Source: JAIBJN01 sp963775505 (GTDB lineage: Bacteria; Actinomycetota; Thermoleophilia; Gaiellales; Gaiellaceae). Taken from it: DNA of 64,000 nucleotides. Where the stretch lies: assembly GCA_963775505.1 (NCBI GenBank), contig CAVZIL010000007.1, positions 62,001 through 126,000 of the forward strand. The letters are read 5' to 3'. Both the position numbers and the translations under genes were made by a program. Position 1 is the first letter of the stretch. Every line of letters starts with the position of its first letter. Of this stretch, positions 40,486-49,596 are shown in pieces. The notes beneath the pieces were generated by a model. The model was not told where the DNA came from. It made no database searches and saw nothing but the letters and a program-made list of their open reading frames with translations.

Positions 40486-41600
40486 GGAGCCGGATTCCAG
40501 CGTTCTTCCGCCGCCGGCGGGTGGTCATCGGGCTCCAGGTCGTCTTCGTCGTAGCGGTCCTCGCGTTCCTCGGGTACGCGCTCAGAGACGTCTGGGCGGA
40601 CGCCGTCCCGAGGCTCGCCGACACCGATCCGGTCTTTCTCGCCGCGGCGCTCGCTGTGCTCGCCGCCTACTACCTCCTCTTCGCCGTCGGCTGGTGGTGG
40701 CTCCTCGCGGCGCTGCGGATCCGCGTCTCGTACGGGATCGCTCTCCAGGCGGAGATGGCGTCGATGCTCGCCAAGTACATCCCGGGCGGCGTCTGGACGC
40801 CGCTCGCGCGGATCTACTGGCTCCGCCGGGCCGGGGGCGTCTCCGACACGTCCTTCGTGATCAGCTCGATCCTGCTCGAGGCGGGGCTCTCGGCAGTGGC
40901 GGGCATCCTCGTCTTCACCGCCGGCCTCGCCGCCGTCGATGCAGTGGAGGCGCCGCTCGTCCCGCTCTTCGCGTTCGCGCTCGCGACGGCGATCCTGCTG
41001 CACCCGCGCGTCTTCACCGCGATCGCGCGGATCATCTTCCGCCGCTTCGGCGCGCCCGAGCCGCCGCCGCTCCCGTACCGCATCCTGGTCGGTCTGCTCG
41101 GCTACTACTCGGGCACGTGGCTCGTGGGTGGAACAGCGCTCTACTTCCTGCTGCGCTCGCTGGACGCCGATCCCGGGATCGAGACGATCCCCTACCTCGG
41201 CGGCGCGGCGGCGGTCGGAGCGATCGTGGCGGTGCTGACCGTCTTCGCGCCCTCCGGCCTCGGCGTCCGCGAGGCGTCGATGTACGGCCTGCTCGTCGTC
41301 GTCGTGCCGGCGAGCGCGGCGCTCGGCGCGACGGTCCTGAACCGCCTGGCGATCACGCTGGTGGAGGCGGCGCTCCTCGGCGGCGCGGTGCTCGTCGCCC
41401 GCCTTCGGCGCTCACCAGTCGCGGCGGACGGTGAAGTAAACGAGCGAGCCGAGAAACGGGAAGATGATCGTGGCGACGACCCAAACGGCCTTCTCGCCGC
41501 CGGAGATCCGCGGGTTCCGAAACACGCTGACGAGCGTGGCGACGATGAGGACGAGCGCGGCCAGGCCCACAAGGGTGTAGAGCCCGTAGATCACGTCTAG
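40482..41600 (+). CDS. LPG-synthase-like (UPF0104) membrane protein
   Basis: Flippase-like integral membrane protein of about 310-320 aa with YALRDVWADAVPRLAD, LLFAVGWWWLLAALR, the signature LAKYIPGGVWTPLARIYWLRR, ILLEAGLSAVAGIL, and FAPSGLGVREASMYGLL. After about residue 312 the sequence turns charged and non-membrane (EKREDDRGDDPNG) and is antisense to the next gene. A one-base indel would instead end it at TAA 41438-41440, so the last 50 codons are doubtful. Confidence 0.8.
   Translation: MRSRIPAFFRRRRVVIGLQVVFVVAVLAFLGYALRDVWADAVPRLADTDPVFLAAALAVLAAYYLLFAVGWWWLLAALRIRVSYGIALQAEMASMLAKYIPGGVWTPLARIYWLRRAGGVSDTSFVISSILLEAGLSAVAGILVFTAGLAAVDAVEAPLVPLFAFALATAILLHPRVFTAIARIIFRRFGAPEPPPLPYRILVGLLGYYSGTWLVGGTALYFLLRSLDADPGIETIPYLGGAAAVGAIVAVLTVFAPSGLGVREASMYGLLVVVVPASAALGATVLNRLAITLVEAALLGGAVLVARLRRSPVAADGEVNERAEKREDDRGDDPNGLLAAGDPRVPKHADERGDDEDERGQAHKGVEPVDHV
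41412..41594 (-). CDS. Small PLDc_N (phospholipase D N-terminal-like) membrane protein
   Basis: 60 aa from GTG 41594: one helix GLYTLVGLAALVLIVATLVS, then the family core GGEKAVWVVATIIFPFLGSL and VYFTVRRDW. Two helices with the WxxxxIxxPxxGxxxY pattern typical of small PLDc_N proteins such as phage-shock or bacteriocin-immunity-like proteins. Function uncertain. Lies 3 bp after the stop of the phosphodiesterase gene. Confidence 0.75.
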   Translation of the reverse strand: MIYGLYTLVGLAALVLIVATLVSVFRNPRISGGEKAVWVVATIIFPFLGSLVYFTVRRDW

Positions 41601-43595
41601 CTCTCCCTGTCGTTCAGGTCGTGGCGCCAGTCGAGGAGGATCCCGTGGACGGCGGCGGCGCCGACGATGCGGCCCTCGGGAAGCTCCAGGCTCGACCGGG
41701 TGGAGGATGAACGGCTCCGTCTGCGGCCCGCCGATGCCGCCGTGGAAGGAGATCAGCTCCTCGAAGGCGCAGCCCTCGTCCAGGTCGGGGTCGTAGAAGC
41801 TCCCGACCATGATGTCGGCGACGTGCGGGAACCCGTCCGTCCGCAGGAGGTGCTGCGGTGCGGTGGGAGAGAACGCGGCCAACGGGTCGTCGCCCTCGAC
41901 GCGGCCCTCGGCGAGGTAGTGGGCCCCGGTTGCGCCAAGAGCGACCGGGCCGCTCTCGCTCGAGCGGACGAGGATCCAGCCGACGTGCGGGTGGCCGCGG
42001 AGGGCGGGGATCAGCGCGGGATGGCGCTCGTTCAGCTCCTCGAGCGTGAGCCGCCGGTTCTCCTCCATCAGATAGACGAGCCCGAGGTTGCCCGAGCCGA
42101 GGACGACCACGCTCTCCCCGCTGACGTCGTTCTTCGCCCGCTTGGCCTTCTCCGTGCGCCCGGTCGCTTCGCCGAGGGCGTGGCCGACCATGGAGTCCTG
42201 CTCGTCGCCGCCGGCCACCTCGGTGACGCTGCCGGTCGCGAGCGAGCGCTCGACCAGGTCGTCGAGCCCGTAGCCGTTGCGCTGCTTGAACGTGGCGCCC
42301 TGCGTCTGGCCGTGGTCGGAGAGGACGACGATCTCGTAGGGCCGCGGCGCGTAGCGGCGCGCGCGGTCGATGCGCCCGAACTGGTCGTCCAGCTTCCGCA
42401 GCGCCTCGAGCGTGTCGGCGCGCTCGAGGCCGGAGTGGTGCGCGACCTCGTCGTAGCTCGAGAAGGTGGCGTAGATCGCGGGCCGCCCCTTCATCATGTC
42501 CGTGAGGACGCCGTAGACGATCAGGTCGCGGACGACGACGCACATGGCGGCGCGCATGAAGGGATAGAGCCCGCCGCGGTGGCCGCGCGGCTGCACGTCG
42601 CGCCGGCGCTGGCGCGCGGAGGCCGCGATCTCGAGCGCGACCTCCCAGAAGAAGAGGACGAGCGCGCGCGTCACGTTGAAGCCGTTCGCCAGGAAGGCGC
42701 GGTAGCCGGGGTTGGCGCTCTTCTCCGCCTCGAGCTTGCTGACCGTGAGGATCACGTGGTCGGCCTCCCCCGAGAGGAGGTTGCCGCGGCTGGCGCCCCC
42801 GTCGGCCAGCAGGCCGATTCCGGTCGAGTGGCGGCGCTCGATCTCGGCGCAGTCAGGCGGCGCCGAGCACGTCATCATCGTTCCCGTCTCCTTCTCGACC
42901 CAGCGGAAGGCGGGCATGTCCTCGTTGGAGCCGAGCAGGATGCCGGCCTGGCTGGCGCCGGTCTGCGAGGAGAGGTCGGGCTCCCACTCCGTGAGGTCAT
43001 GCGAGCCCTCGGCCACCCAGCGGGCCATGTTCGTCGCGTTGCCGTCGCGCATCGCGCGGCGGAGAACCGGGAGCGCCAGGCCGTCGATCTCGAGGAAGAC
43101 GACGCCGGGCTGCTCGGTCGCCACACGCTCGCCGGAGCGCTTTGCGAGCCGGTGGATCACGCGGAGCGTGTACGTGTCGTCGTCGGTCGCGCCGACCATC
43201 ACCTGCAGGACGATGCTCACGGCCGCCGCCACGAGCGCGACGAACAGCGCCGTCCAGAAGGAGTCGAGCTGGATCGCCCCGTCCGTGAGCGCGTCCGCGG
43301 CCAGCAAGATCGCCGCGTCGGCGGCGAGCACCAGCAGGAAGCCGGCCACCAGCGTGAACGGAAGGCGAAGAGCCGCGATCAGCGGAGGCAGCACGGCGTT
43401 GAGGACGGCCACGACCATCGCGACCAGGAGGGCGCCCCAGAAACCCGCGATCTCGGCGCCCGGAACGATCCACGCCGCGGCCAGGAGGGAGAGCGCCGCG
43501 ACGAGCCAGGAGGCGATCAGGCGGGCCGGGCGGATCTTCGGGAACTCGGGCTCCCAGGAAAGTCGTTCGCCGAAGCCCGGCGAAGGCTCAGGCAT
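41598..43595 (-). CDS. Membrane phosphodiesterase: holin-like (PF04020) domain fused to alkaline-phosphatase-superfamily domain
   Basis: About 665 aa. N-terminal four helices (LIASWLVAALSLLAAAWIVP, GFWGALLVAMVVAVLNAVLP) match the phage holin family 4 / YvlD-like domain. From residue 155 the phosphodiesterase/nucleotide-pyrophosphatase domain: VVFLEIDGLALPVLRRA (metal Asp), the nucleophile Thr region SSQTGASQAGILLGSN, FSSYDEVAHHSG (metal Asp, His), VVLSDHGQTQG (metal Asp-His), and GGPQTEPFI. The C-terminal ending LELPEGRIVGAAAVHGIL needs an indel near 41700. Possibly a lipid-headgroup or teichoic-acid-type hydrolase; inference. Confidence 0.85.
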
Positions 43596-44787
43596 CTAGC
43601 TCTCCTCCTCGTTCTGTGCGGTGCCGTTCGCGGTGGAGCGGTTCCGCAGGCGGCTGAACCTGCCCTCGCCGGACTCCTTGAGCTGCTCCCGCTTCGCCTG
43701 CTTCTTGGCGGCGCGCTGCTCCTTCTGCTCGGCAACCTTCTCCTTCGCGTCCGTGTACGACTGCCCGACGAGCAGCTTCCCACCGGTCCAGCCGAAGACC
43801 CAGATCGGTGAGGACGATGGCGAAGAGGACGTTCCAGGCCGTCGTGATGAGCTGCTGCGCAGTCGAGTAGTCCACCGCCTGCTGCGTCGGGACGTCACAG
43901 CAGGTGCTGAGGGCGAGCGCGTTGGTGGCCTGCGTGATGCCGACCGCGCCGGGCGTGACCGAGACCACGTTGGCGAGCGAGCCGGAGCCCACGACCCACA
44001 TGATCGACTCGAAGGTCACCGGGATCGCGAAGGCGGCAAGGAAGATCCCGACCACGATCAGCTTGCACGCCCAGGAAAGGAACGAGGGCAGGAAGACGCG
44101 GGAGAAGTAGCGCTTCGGCTGGGAGAGGATGACGCCGCCCTTCTTCGCCTGGGCCCAGAGCTTCTTCACCTGCTTCCAGAAGATGCGGCCGAGCAGGACG
44201 AGCAGGAAGACGATGCCGGCCACGATGCCGAGCGCGAGCACGGGGTGGTCGGTGAGGTTGCCGAGGTTCTCGTCGAAGGAGTTCGGGACCGAGAGGAAGA
44301 GGTAGAGGTAGACGAACGTCCCGGCGATCGTGAAGAAGATCTTCTGCACGAGGTACGCGGCGATCGCCCCGGCGAATGTGCACGCGGGGATGATCGCCAC
44401 GAACATGAGCAGCGTCACGAACGTGCCGATGTTCGCGGGTAGGAAGCCGTTCATGGCGACGCCGACCGCGTAGGCGGTCAGGATCGGCGGGAAGGTGACC
44501 TCGCCGGGGTAGGCGACGCTGAGGATGCCGTAGTACGAGATCGCGGCGAACGTCGTCACCCCCGTCTGGAAGAGGAGCCCTGCGGCGATGTAGCCGGCCG
44601 GGACCGCCTTGATCTGGTCCCAGAGATCCTCGAGCCAGCCGAGGACGTCGATGCCAAGCAGGTGGAGGAGGACGATCACCACAGCCGTCCCGAGCAGCCA
44701 GGTGCCGACCTTCTTCAGCCGCCGGCGGCGCGACGGGTCGTGGAAGGGCAGGACCCGGGAAGGGCTCTCCTCGGCGTGCGTGCTCAC
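43596..44787 (-). CDS. LPG-synthase-like membrane protein with basic coiled tail (frameshifted)
   Basis: About 397 aa. Helices starting WLLGTAVVIVLLHLLGI; family segments YAVGVAMNGFLPANIGTFV, FFTIAGTFVYLYLF, GSGSLANVVSVTPGAVGITQA. One break near 43805, after which VFGWTGGKLLVGQSYTDA leads into a charged tail (EKVAEQKEQRAAKKQAKREQ). Third UPF0104-type protein in the window. Starts 4 bp from the AI-2E gene's stop, likely one operon with it. Confidence 0.8.
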
Positions 44788-44791
44788 GTGC

Positions 44792-46000
44792 CTACGCCGG
44801 CTCTGGCTCGGGCGAGTCGGGAGGCGGCGCGGTGGCTTCCGCCTTGCTCGCTGCCGCGGCCCTGGCCCGCGCCAGGTCGGCGGCGATGTGAACCCCGGCC
44901 GACGTGAGCGGAGCGGCGAGGACGAGCCCCACCATGCCGAAGAGGGCGCCGGCGCTGATCGTGACGATGAGGACGACGAGCGGGTTCAGGCCGAGCGTGG
45001 CTCCGTACGCGATCGGTTGGACGACCTGCTGGAGCGCGCCGTTGGCGAGGATGACGACCACGAGCATGATCAGTGCGTCTGTCGTTCCCTCCGAGCCGAG
45101 GGCGATGACGACGGCGAACGCCCCCGCGAAGAACGCCCCGATGTACGGGACGTAGGCGCAGACGAAGGTCACGACCGCGATCGTGCCTGCCAGCGGGACC
45201 CCCAGCAGGAGCGCGGCGACCCCAACGACGATCCCGTTGTAGGCGGCGACGATGGTCACGCCGGCGAAGTAGCGCTGGAACGAGGTGATCACGTCGCCGG
45301 TGATCGTCCTGGCAACGGGCTTCGGAATACCGGAGTGGTCCTCGACCCAGGACCTCAACGAGGGGCCGTCCTTGAGGAGGAAGAAGAGGCTGAGGAGGAA
45401 GAAGGAGAGCCCGAGCGCGAGGGAGGTCAGGCTGCTGACGCCGGTGGCGAGGCCGTTGACGAGCGTCGAGATGACCTGGGAGACATCCTCCTTCGCCGTG
45501 CTGCTCGCGCTCTCGGCTCCGGACGAGTCGACTCCGGCGTCCTCGAGCCAGCCCTGGATCTCGTCGGCGGCGCTCGAGCCGTTCGCGGAGATGTCGTCGG
45601 CCTGGGAGATGATCCCGCCGATGACGAGCACGCCCACGAGGATCCCGATGGCGAGGAGCAGGAGGAGCGAGATCCCTGCGGCCCCCGCGCGTCCGACCCG
45701 GTGAGGCGCGAGCTTGCGCACGAGCGGCAACGTCACGCACGCGACGACGAACGCCGCGATGAGGGGCTGTGTGATCGTGGAGGTCGCGCCCACGAGCCAG
45801 ATCAGCCCGACGAGCACGAGCAACACACCGGCGAGGAGCCACGACGCCAGCCCGAGGTCGCGGAGCCAGCGCGGCGCCGCGAAGACCGCGGAAAGCTGTC
45901 CGAGCTGAGCCTCGTCGAGCTGGACGACCTCGGGCTCGTCGGAGCCGCGCGGGCTGTCCGAGCCCCCGTCGTCCTTGTGCGCCGCTCTGCGGATTCTCAA
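44792..46000 (-). CDS. AI-2E family transporter (YdiK/PerM-like)
   Basis: 402 aa, about eight helices: IAAFVVACVTLPLVRKLAPH, GISLLLLLAIGILVGVLVI, LSFFLLSLFFLLKDGPSLR, YFAGVTIVAAYNGIVVGVA, VPYIGAFFAGAFAV, NPLVVLIVTISAGALFGMVG, the standard signature order. TTG at 46000 is the only plausible start near the fold. C-terminus is acidic and Pro-rich. The family includes quorum-signal exporters and Na+/H+ antiporters; which applies is unknown. The 257 bp upstream (46001-46257) hold no visible gene and must contain this gene's promoter and that of the stress operon. Confidence 0.87.
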   Translation of the reverse strand: MRIRRAAHKDDGGSDSPRGSDEPEVVQLDEAQLGQLSAVFAAPRWLRDLGLASWLLAGVLLVLVGLIWLVGATSTITQPLIAAFVVACVTLPLVRKLAPHRVGRAGAAGISLLLLLAIGILVGVLVIGGIISQADDISANGSSAADEIQGWLEDAGVDSSGAESASSTAKEDVSQVISTLVNGLATGVSSLTSLALGLSFFLLSLFFLLKDGPSLRSWVEDHSGIPKPVARTITGDVITSFQRYFAGVTIVAAYNGIVVGVAALLLGVPLAGTIAVVTFVCAYVPYIGAFFAGAFAVVIALGSEGTTDALIMLVVVILANGALQQVVQPIAYGATLGLNPLVVLIVTISAGALFGMVGLVLAAPLTSAGVHIAADLARARAAAASKAEATAPPPDSPEPEPA

Positions 46001-46257
46001 GCCGCTGCTCCGTTGCCGGTTGACGCCGTCACACTACGTCCGTTGCCGGACAGTCGATCCGTGCCCTCGTACCGCCGGAGTCTGGCATCCGGCCGAGCAG
46101 CCGCATCGTCCCATGAGATGATCGCGCTGCCAAGTCGCTCGGGGGCGTTCCTCGCCCGCGCGCCTATCGGATGAGCGGCGCCCTGCCTTCCTGAGCTCAC
46201 CTCGACGCTGCAACAATCCTGGTCGTCGATTGGCACAAGACGAGGAGAGGAGGGTCG

Positions 46258-46710
46258 ATGGCGACCCAGTCGGACTTCACCGAGGACGAGTGGAAGACGA
46301 TGCAAAAGGGAGTGACGGGTGCGGGACTGCTCGTCTCGGCGGGCGACCGCGACTTCACCGACAGCTTCGGCGAGGCCGGTGCGCTCGCGAAATATCTCGG
46401 TGCTCAGCGTGAGAGCAGCGAGAGCCCGCTCGTCCGCGAGCTCGCCACCGTCCGAGGAACCGGATTCGGCCTGACCACGTCGGCGCAGGAGGTCGAGGCC
46501 GAGACGGTCGAGGCGCTTCACGGCGCAACCGCGATTCTCGCCGCGAAGGCCCCGGACGAAGTCGACGCTTACCGAGCGCTCGTCTTGGGCGCGGTGGCCG
46601 CCGTCGCAGAAGCCAAAGGCGGGGTCAAGCCAGGTGAGACAGCCGCGATCGACACCGTCAGGGAAGCTGTGGCTAGCTCGGCCGCGGACACCGGAGGGAG
46701 TCCCGAATGA
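46258..46710 (+). CDS. Hypothetical protein upstream of a universal stress protein
   Basis: 150 aa, cytosolic, all-helical. MATQSDFTEDEWKTMQKGVT, LLVSAGDRDFTDSFGEAG, and LGAVAAVAEAKGGVKPGE. It looks like a small alpha-helical bundle protein found beside universal stress genes in actinobacteria; no function known to me. AGGAGAGGAGG precedes the ATG by 4 nt. Its stop overlaps the next start (ATGA). Confidence 0.72.
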   Translation: MATQSDFTEDEWKTMQKGVTGAGLLVSAGDRDFTDSFGEAGALAKYLGAQRESSESPLVRELATVRGTGFGLTTSAQEVEAETVEALHGATAILAAKAPDEVDAYRALVLGAVAAVAEAKGGVKPGETAAIDTVREAVASSAADTGGSPE

Positions 46711-47150
46711 AGCCGACGATCGTGGTTGGGTACGACGACGAGGACGCCGCCAGGCGCGCGCTCGACCGCGCCCTCGAGGAGGCGAAAGCATCCGGCGCGC
46801 AGCTCGTGGTGGTGTCGGTCGTGGAGCTGCCGCTCGACCCCGAGGGGCCGCAGAACTTCGGCACGCTGGACGACAGCCCGGCCCGGATGATCCCGCTCGT
46901 CGTTCCGGAGGAGCTCGAGCCCGTCCTCGCGCACGCGAGGGAACGGGTGGCCGCCGAGGGCGTCTCGGCCGACTTCCTCTGGGCGGCCGGAGATCCCGCC
47001 AACGTGCTCGTCGACGTCGCTCGCGACCGCAAGGCCTCTCTCGTTGTCGTCGGCTCCCATCACCACGGCTTTCTGGCGAAGCTTGTCGGTGCCGACGTGG
47101 CCGCGGAGGTCAAGCGGAGCGCCGGCGCCGACGTGCTCGTGGTCGAGTAG
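46707..47150 (+). CDS. Universal stress protein (UspA family)
   Basis: 147 aa, a single Usp domain: TIVVGYDDEDAARRALDRAL at the start and the ATP-binding tail VVGSHHHGFLAKLVGADV (G-x2-G-x9-G-(S/T)-like, here diverged). Translationally coupled to the hypothetical gene before it. Confidence 0.85.
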   Translation: MKPTIVVGYDDEDAARRALDRALEEAKASGAQLVVVSVVELPLDPEGPQNFGTLDDSPARMIPLVVPEELEPVLAHARERVAAEGVSADFLWAAGDPANVLVDVARDRKASLVVVGSHHHGFLAKLVGADVAAEVKRSAGADVLVVE

Positions 47151-47198
47151 TCCGGCCCACTCGCGGTCGAGGTGAAACAGCTCTAGAGTCGAAGGTTC

Positions 47199-47834
47199 AT
47201 GAAGACGCGCACCGAGCTCATGGCGTTGCCGATCGTCGCCGTCGTGCTCGGAGTCCTGTTCCTCGTCCTGCTCACGGCCGAGCTGGGGGTGTGGGGCTGG
47301 GTCCTCTTCGGAATCGGGGCGCTCATCGCTCTTGCAGTTGTCCTCGCTCTCCTGGGCAAGCGCCACCAGCATCCGTCCGAGCTCGACGCCCCCGTGACCC
47401 GCCGAGCGGGCGAGCGGGACGGAAGGTTCAGAGTCCTCGTCATCAGTGACGGCAGCTCCACCTCGCAGGCGTTCCACCACGAGGTGGTCGCCCACGCGGC
47501 CGGCCGGCCTCTGGAGGTTCTCGTCGTGGCGCCGGCGCTCGGCTCGCGGCTGTCGCACTGGACGGGCGACGACCACGCCAGGGACGAGGCGAGGGAGAAT
47601 CTGGAGGCGACTGTGTCGAGGCTTGTCGACGTGGGCGTCGCCGCGCGCGGCGAGGTCGGCTCCGACGACCCGATCCAGGCTGCCGACGATGCGCTGCGGG
47701 AGTTTCCGGCCGACGAGATCGTCTTCGCCACGCGTCCCGAAGGTGCGGCCAACTGGAAGGAGCGGGGCGTCGTCGAGATCGCTCGGAGCCGCTACCGGCT
47801 GCCGGTCTCCCATGTCGTCGTCGATGCCGGCTGA
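47199..47834 (+). CDS. Membrane-anchored universal-stress-like protein
   Basis: 211 aa. Two N-terminal helices (LPIVAVVLGVLFLVLLTAEL and a second at 28-50), then a Usp-like alpha/beta domain: RFRVLVISDGSSTSQAFHHE, LEVLVVAPALGSRLSHWTGD, AADDALREFPADEIVFATRP. The Usp ATP loop is degenerate. It forms a stress-type group with the preceding Usp gene. Confidence 0.75.
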   Translation: MKTRTELMALPIVAVVLGVLFLVLLTAELGVWGWVLFGIGALIALAVVLALLGKRHQHPSELDAPVTRRAGERDGRFRVLVISDGSSTSQAFHHEVVAHAAGRPLEVLVVAPALGSRLSHWTGDDHARDEARENLEATVSRLVDVGVAARGEVGSDDPIQAADDALREFPADEIVFATRPEGAANWKERGVVEIARSRYRLPVSHVVVDAG

Positions 47835-47901
47835 GTCGGTCGTCGCGAGCCGGCGACACAGAGCTGCCACGAGCATCCACCCCTGATACGTCGCGCCCCT
47901 C

Positions 47902-48576
47902 GTGGCCGAGACAGCGTCGCGCATTCTGCTCTTTGCGCTCATCGCGGGCGCGAGTCCGATCGCGGTCGTCTCGACGCTGGCGGTGCTCAGCAGCCGGCGA
48001 GGGCGCACGAACGGGGTTGCTCTGCTCGTGGGCTTCCTGCTCGGGCAGTCGGCAGCCTTCCTTGCGGCCTTTCTCCTCGGGTCGGCCGCGCACACCAACC
48101 TGGACGTGGATGATCAGGCTGCGGCCGCGCTCGAGCTCGCCTTCGGCCTTGCTCTGCTCGTGGTCGCCTGGCCCGAGCGGCGGCGGCGCGCCGGGCCGGC
48201 GGAAGGCCGTTCCCGAACGAAGGCCCTCCTCGGGCGGCTGAAGGGGCTGCGACCGGGTACGGCCTTTGCGCTAGGAGCGCTCCTCGGCGTCGGTGGCGTG
48301 AAGCGTCTGAGCATCACGATCGTCGCGGGGGCGACGGTCGGGGTTGCCGACCTCCTGTCCGTGGAGGAGCTCGCGCTCGGCATTCTCTACGTGTCGGTGG
48401 CGAGCATCCTCGTATGGCTTCCGGTTGCCGGCTACCTGGTCGCCGGCGCGCACGCGGACGAATGGATGGCGACTGCCGAGGAATGGCTCACCGCCAATGA
48501 GCGGCGCATGACCTTCGTCTCGACCCTCCTCTTCGGCTTCCTGCTCACGAGCGACGCGCTCGTCCGGCTTCTCTAG
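47902..48576 (+). CDS. GAP/LysE-like membrane transporter
   Basis: 224 aa, six helices, GTG start: FALIAGASPIAVVSTLAVLS, TNGVALLVGFLLGQSAAFLA, and a conserved GLRPGTAFALGALLGVGGVK half-repeat. This fits the GAP (Sap, sulfolipid-addressing) family related to LysE exporters. Substrate unknown. Confidence 0.72.
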   Translation: MAETASRILLFALIAGASPIAVVSTLAVLSSRRGRTNGVALLVGFLLGQSAAFLAAFLLGSAAHTNLDVDDQAAAALELAFGLALLVVAWPERRRRAGPAEGRSRTKALLGRLKGLRPGTAFALGALLGVGGVKRLSITIVAGATVGVADLLSVEELALGILYVSVASILVWLPVAGYLVAGAHADEWMATAEEWLTANERRMTFVSTLLFGFLLTSDALVRLL

Positions 48577-48606
48577 TGACGACGAGTCTCCTATCGTGCG
48601 GTGGTC

Positions 48607-49494
48607 ATGGACGAGATTGCGGCAATTCTCGCCGTTCTCGCTGCAGTCTTCTTCGCGCTGGCGGCCACGCTCTGGCAGCGGGCGTCGATGGCCGCGGGGA
48701 TCGAGGCGGGGAAGCCGCAAGGGTTCGCCCGGCTCCTGACCAACTGGGTGTGGCTGCTGGGCCTGGGGGCGCAGATTCTAGGGATCGTGCTGCAGGCTGC
48801 CGCGCTCGATCGGGGGAGAGTGGCGATCATCCAGCCCCTCTTGGTCACCGCGGTCATCTGGGCGATGCCGCTCGGCTACTTCCTCACCAACCAGACCATC
48901 ACGCGGCGTCACATCCTCGGCGCCGCGGTCGTCGTCGCAGGGCTCGCGATCTTCGCGAGCGTCGGCGATCCCGCCGGGGGCGTCGACAACGCGCCGACCT
49001 CGGACTGGATCGCAGCGTTCCTCGTGATCGGGGCCGTCTGCGCGGGGTTGCTCCTGTTCGCCGGGCGCGGAGGTCTCTCGGCGAAGGCGGCCGTGTTCGG
49101 AACCGTCGCGGGCATCCTCTACGGGGTCTCGGCCACCCTGCTGAAGCCGGTCGTCGAGGAGTTGCACGCGGACGGTGCTGCGGCAGTGCTCGAGAGCTGG
49201 GAGCTCTGGGTGATGGCGGCCACGGGGATCGTGGGCTTCTACCTGCAGCAGGTCTCGCTCGCGACCGGCCGGCTCGTGACGTCGGTGGCCACGGTCTCGG
49301 TCGCGAATCCGGTTGTGAGCGTTCTGCTCGGCGTGCTCGTCCTCCAGGAGCGGCTGGACCAGCCGCCCGCCTGGCACGCTGTGGTGGCTGTCGGCGGCCT
49401 CGCGCTGGCGCTTCTCGGAGCCGTCGTAGTCGCATCGGCTTCCGAGGAGGGGTCGGAAGAGAAGGCCGCGAGCGGAAGCCTCGCCCCCGCCTGA
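48607..49494 (+). CDS. DMT-superfamily transporter (EamA-like)
   Basis: 295 aa, about ten helices in two EamA-like halves: ALAATLWQRASMAAGIEAGK, AIIQPLLVTAVIWAMPLGYF, then GTVAGILYGVSATLLKPVV and VATVSVANPVVSVLLGVLVL near the end. An in-frame GTG at 48601 is an alternative start. Substrate unknown. Confidence 0.8.
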   Translation: MDEIAAILAVLAAVFFALAATLWQRASMAAGIEAGKPQGFARLLTNWVWLLGLGAQILGIVLQAAALDRGRVAIIQPLLVTAVIWAMPLGYFLTNQTITRRHILGAAVVVAGLAIFASVGDPAGGVDNAPTSDWIAAFLVIGAVCAGLLLFAGRGGLSAKAAVFGTVAGILYGVSATLLKPVVEELHADGAAAVLESWELWVMAATGIVGFYLQQVSLATGRLVTSVATVSVANPVVSVLLGVLVLQERLDQPPAWHAVVAVGGLALALLGAVVVASASEEGSEEKAASGSLAPA

Positions 49495-49596
49495 AGCGGG
49501 GCTCATAGGGGGACGACACTAAGCGGGTCGAGGGCATAAGCTGGCGCCGAACTCGCCCTCCGCGCCCCCCGGGGCGCGGCCGTTGAAAGGATCTGA

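Noticed and set aside
41440..41600. C-terminal 50 residues of the LPG-synthase-like protein at 40482
   Set aside because: They are charged, non-membrane and antisense to a good PLDc_N gene; a one-base shift gives a stop at 41438-41440, so they are probably not real.
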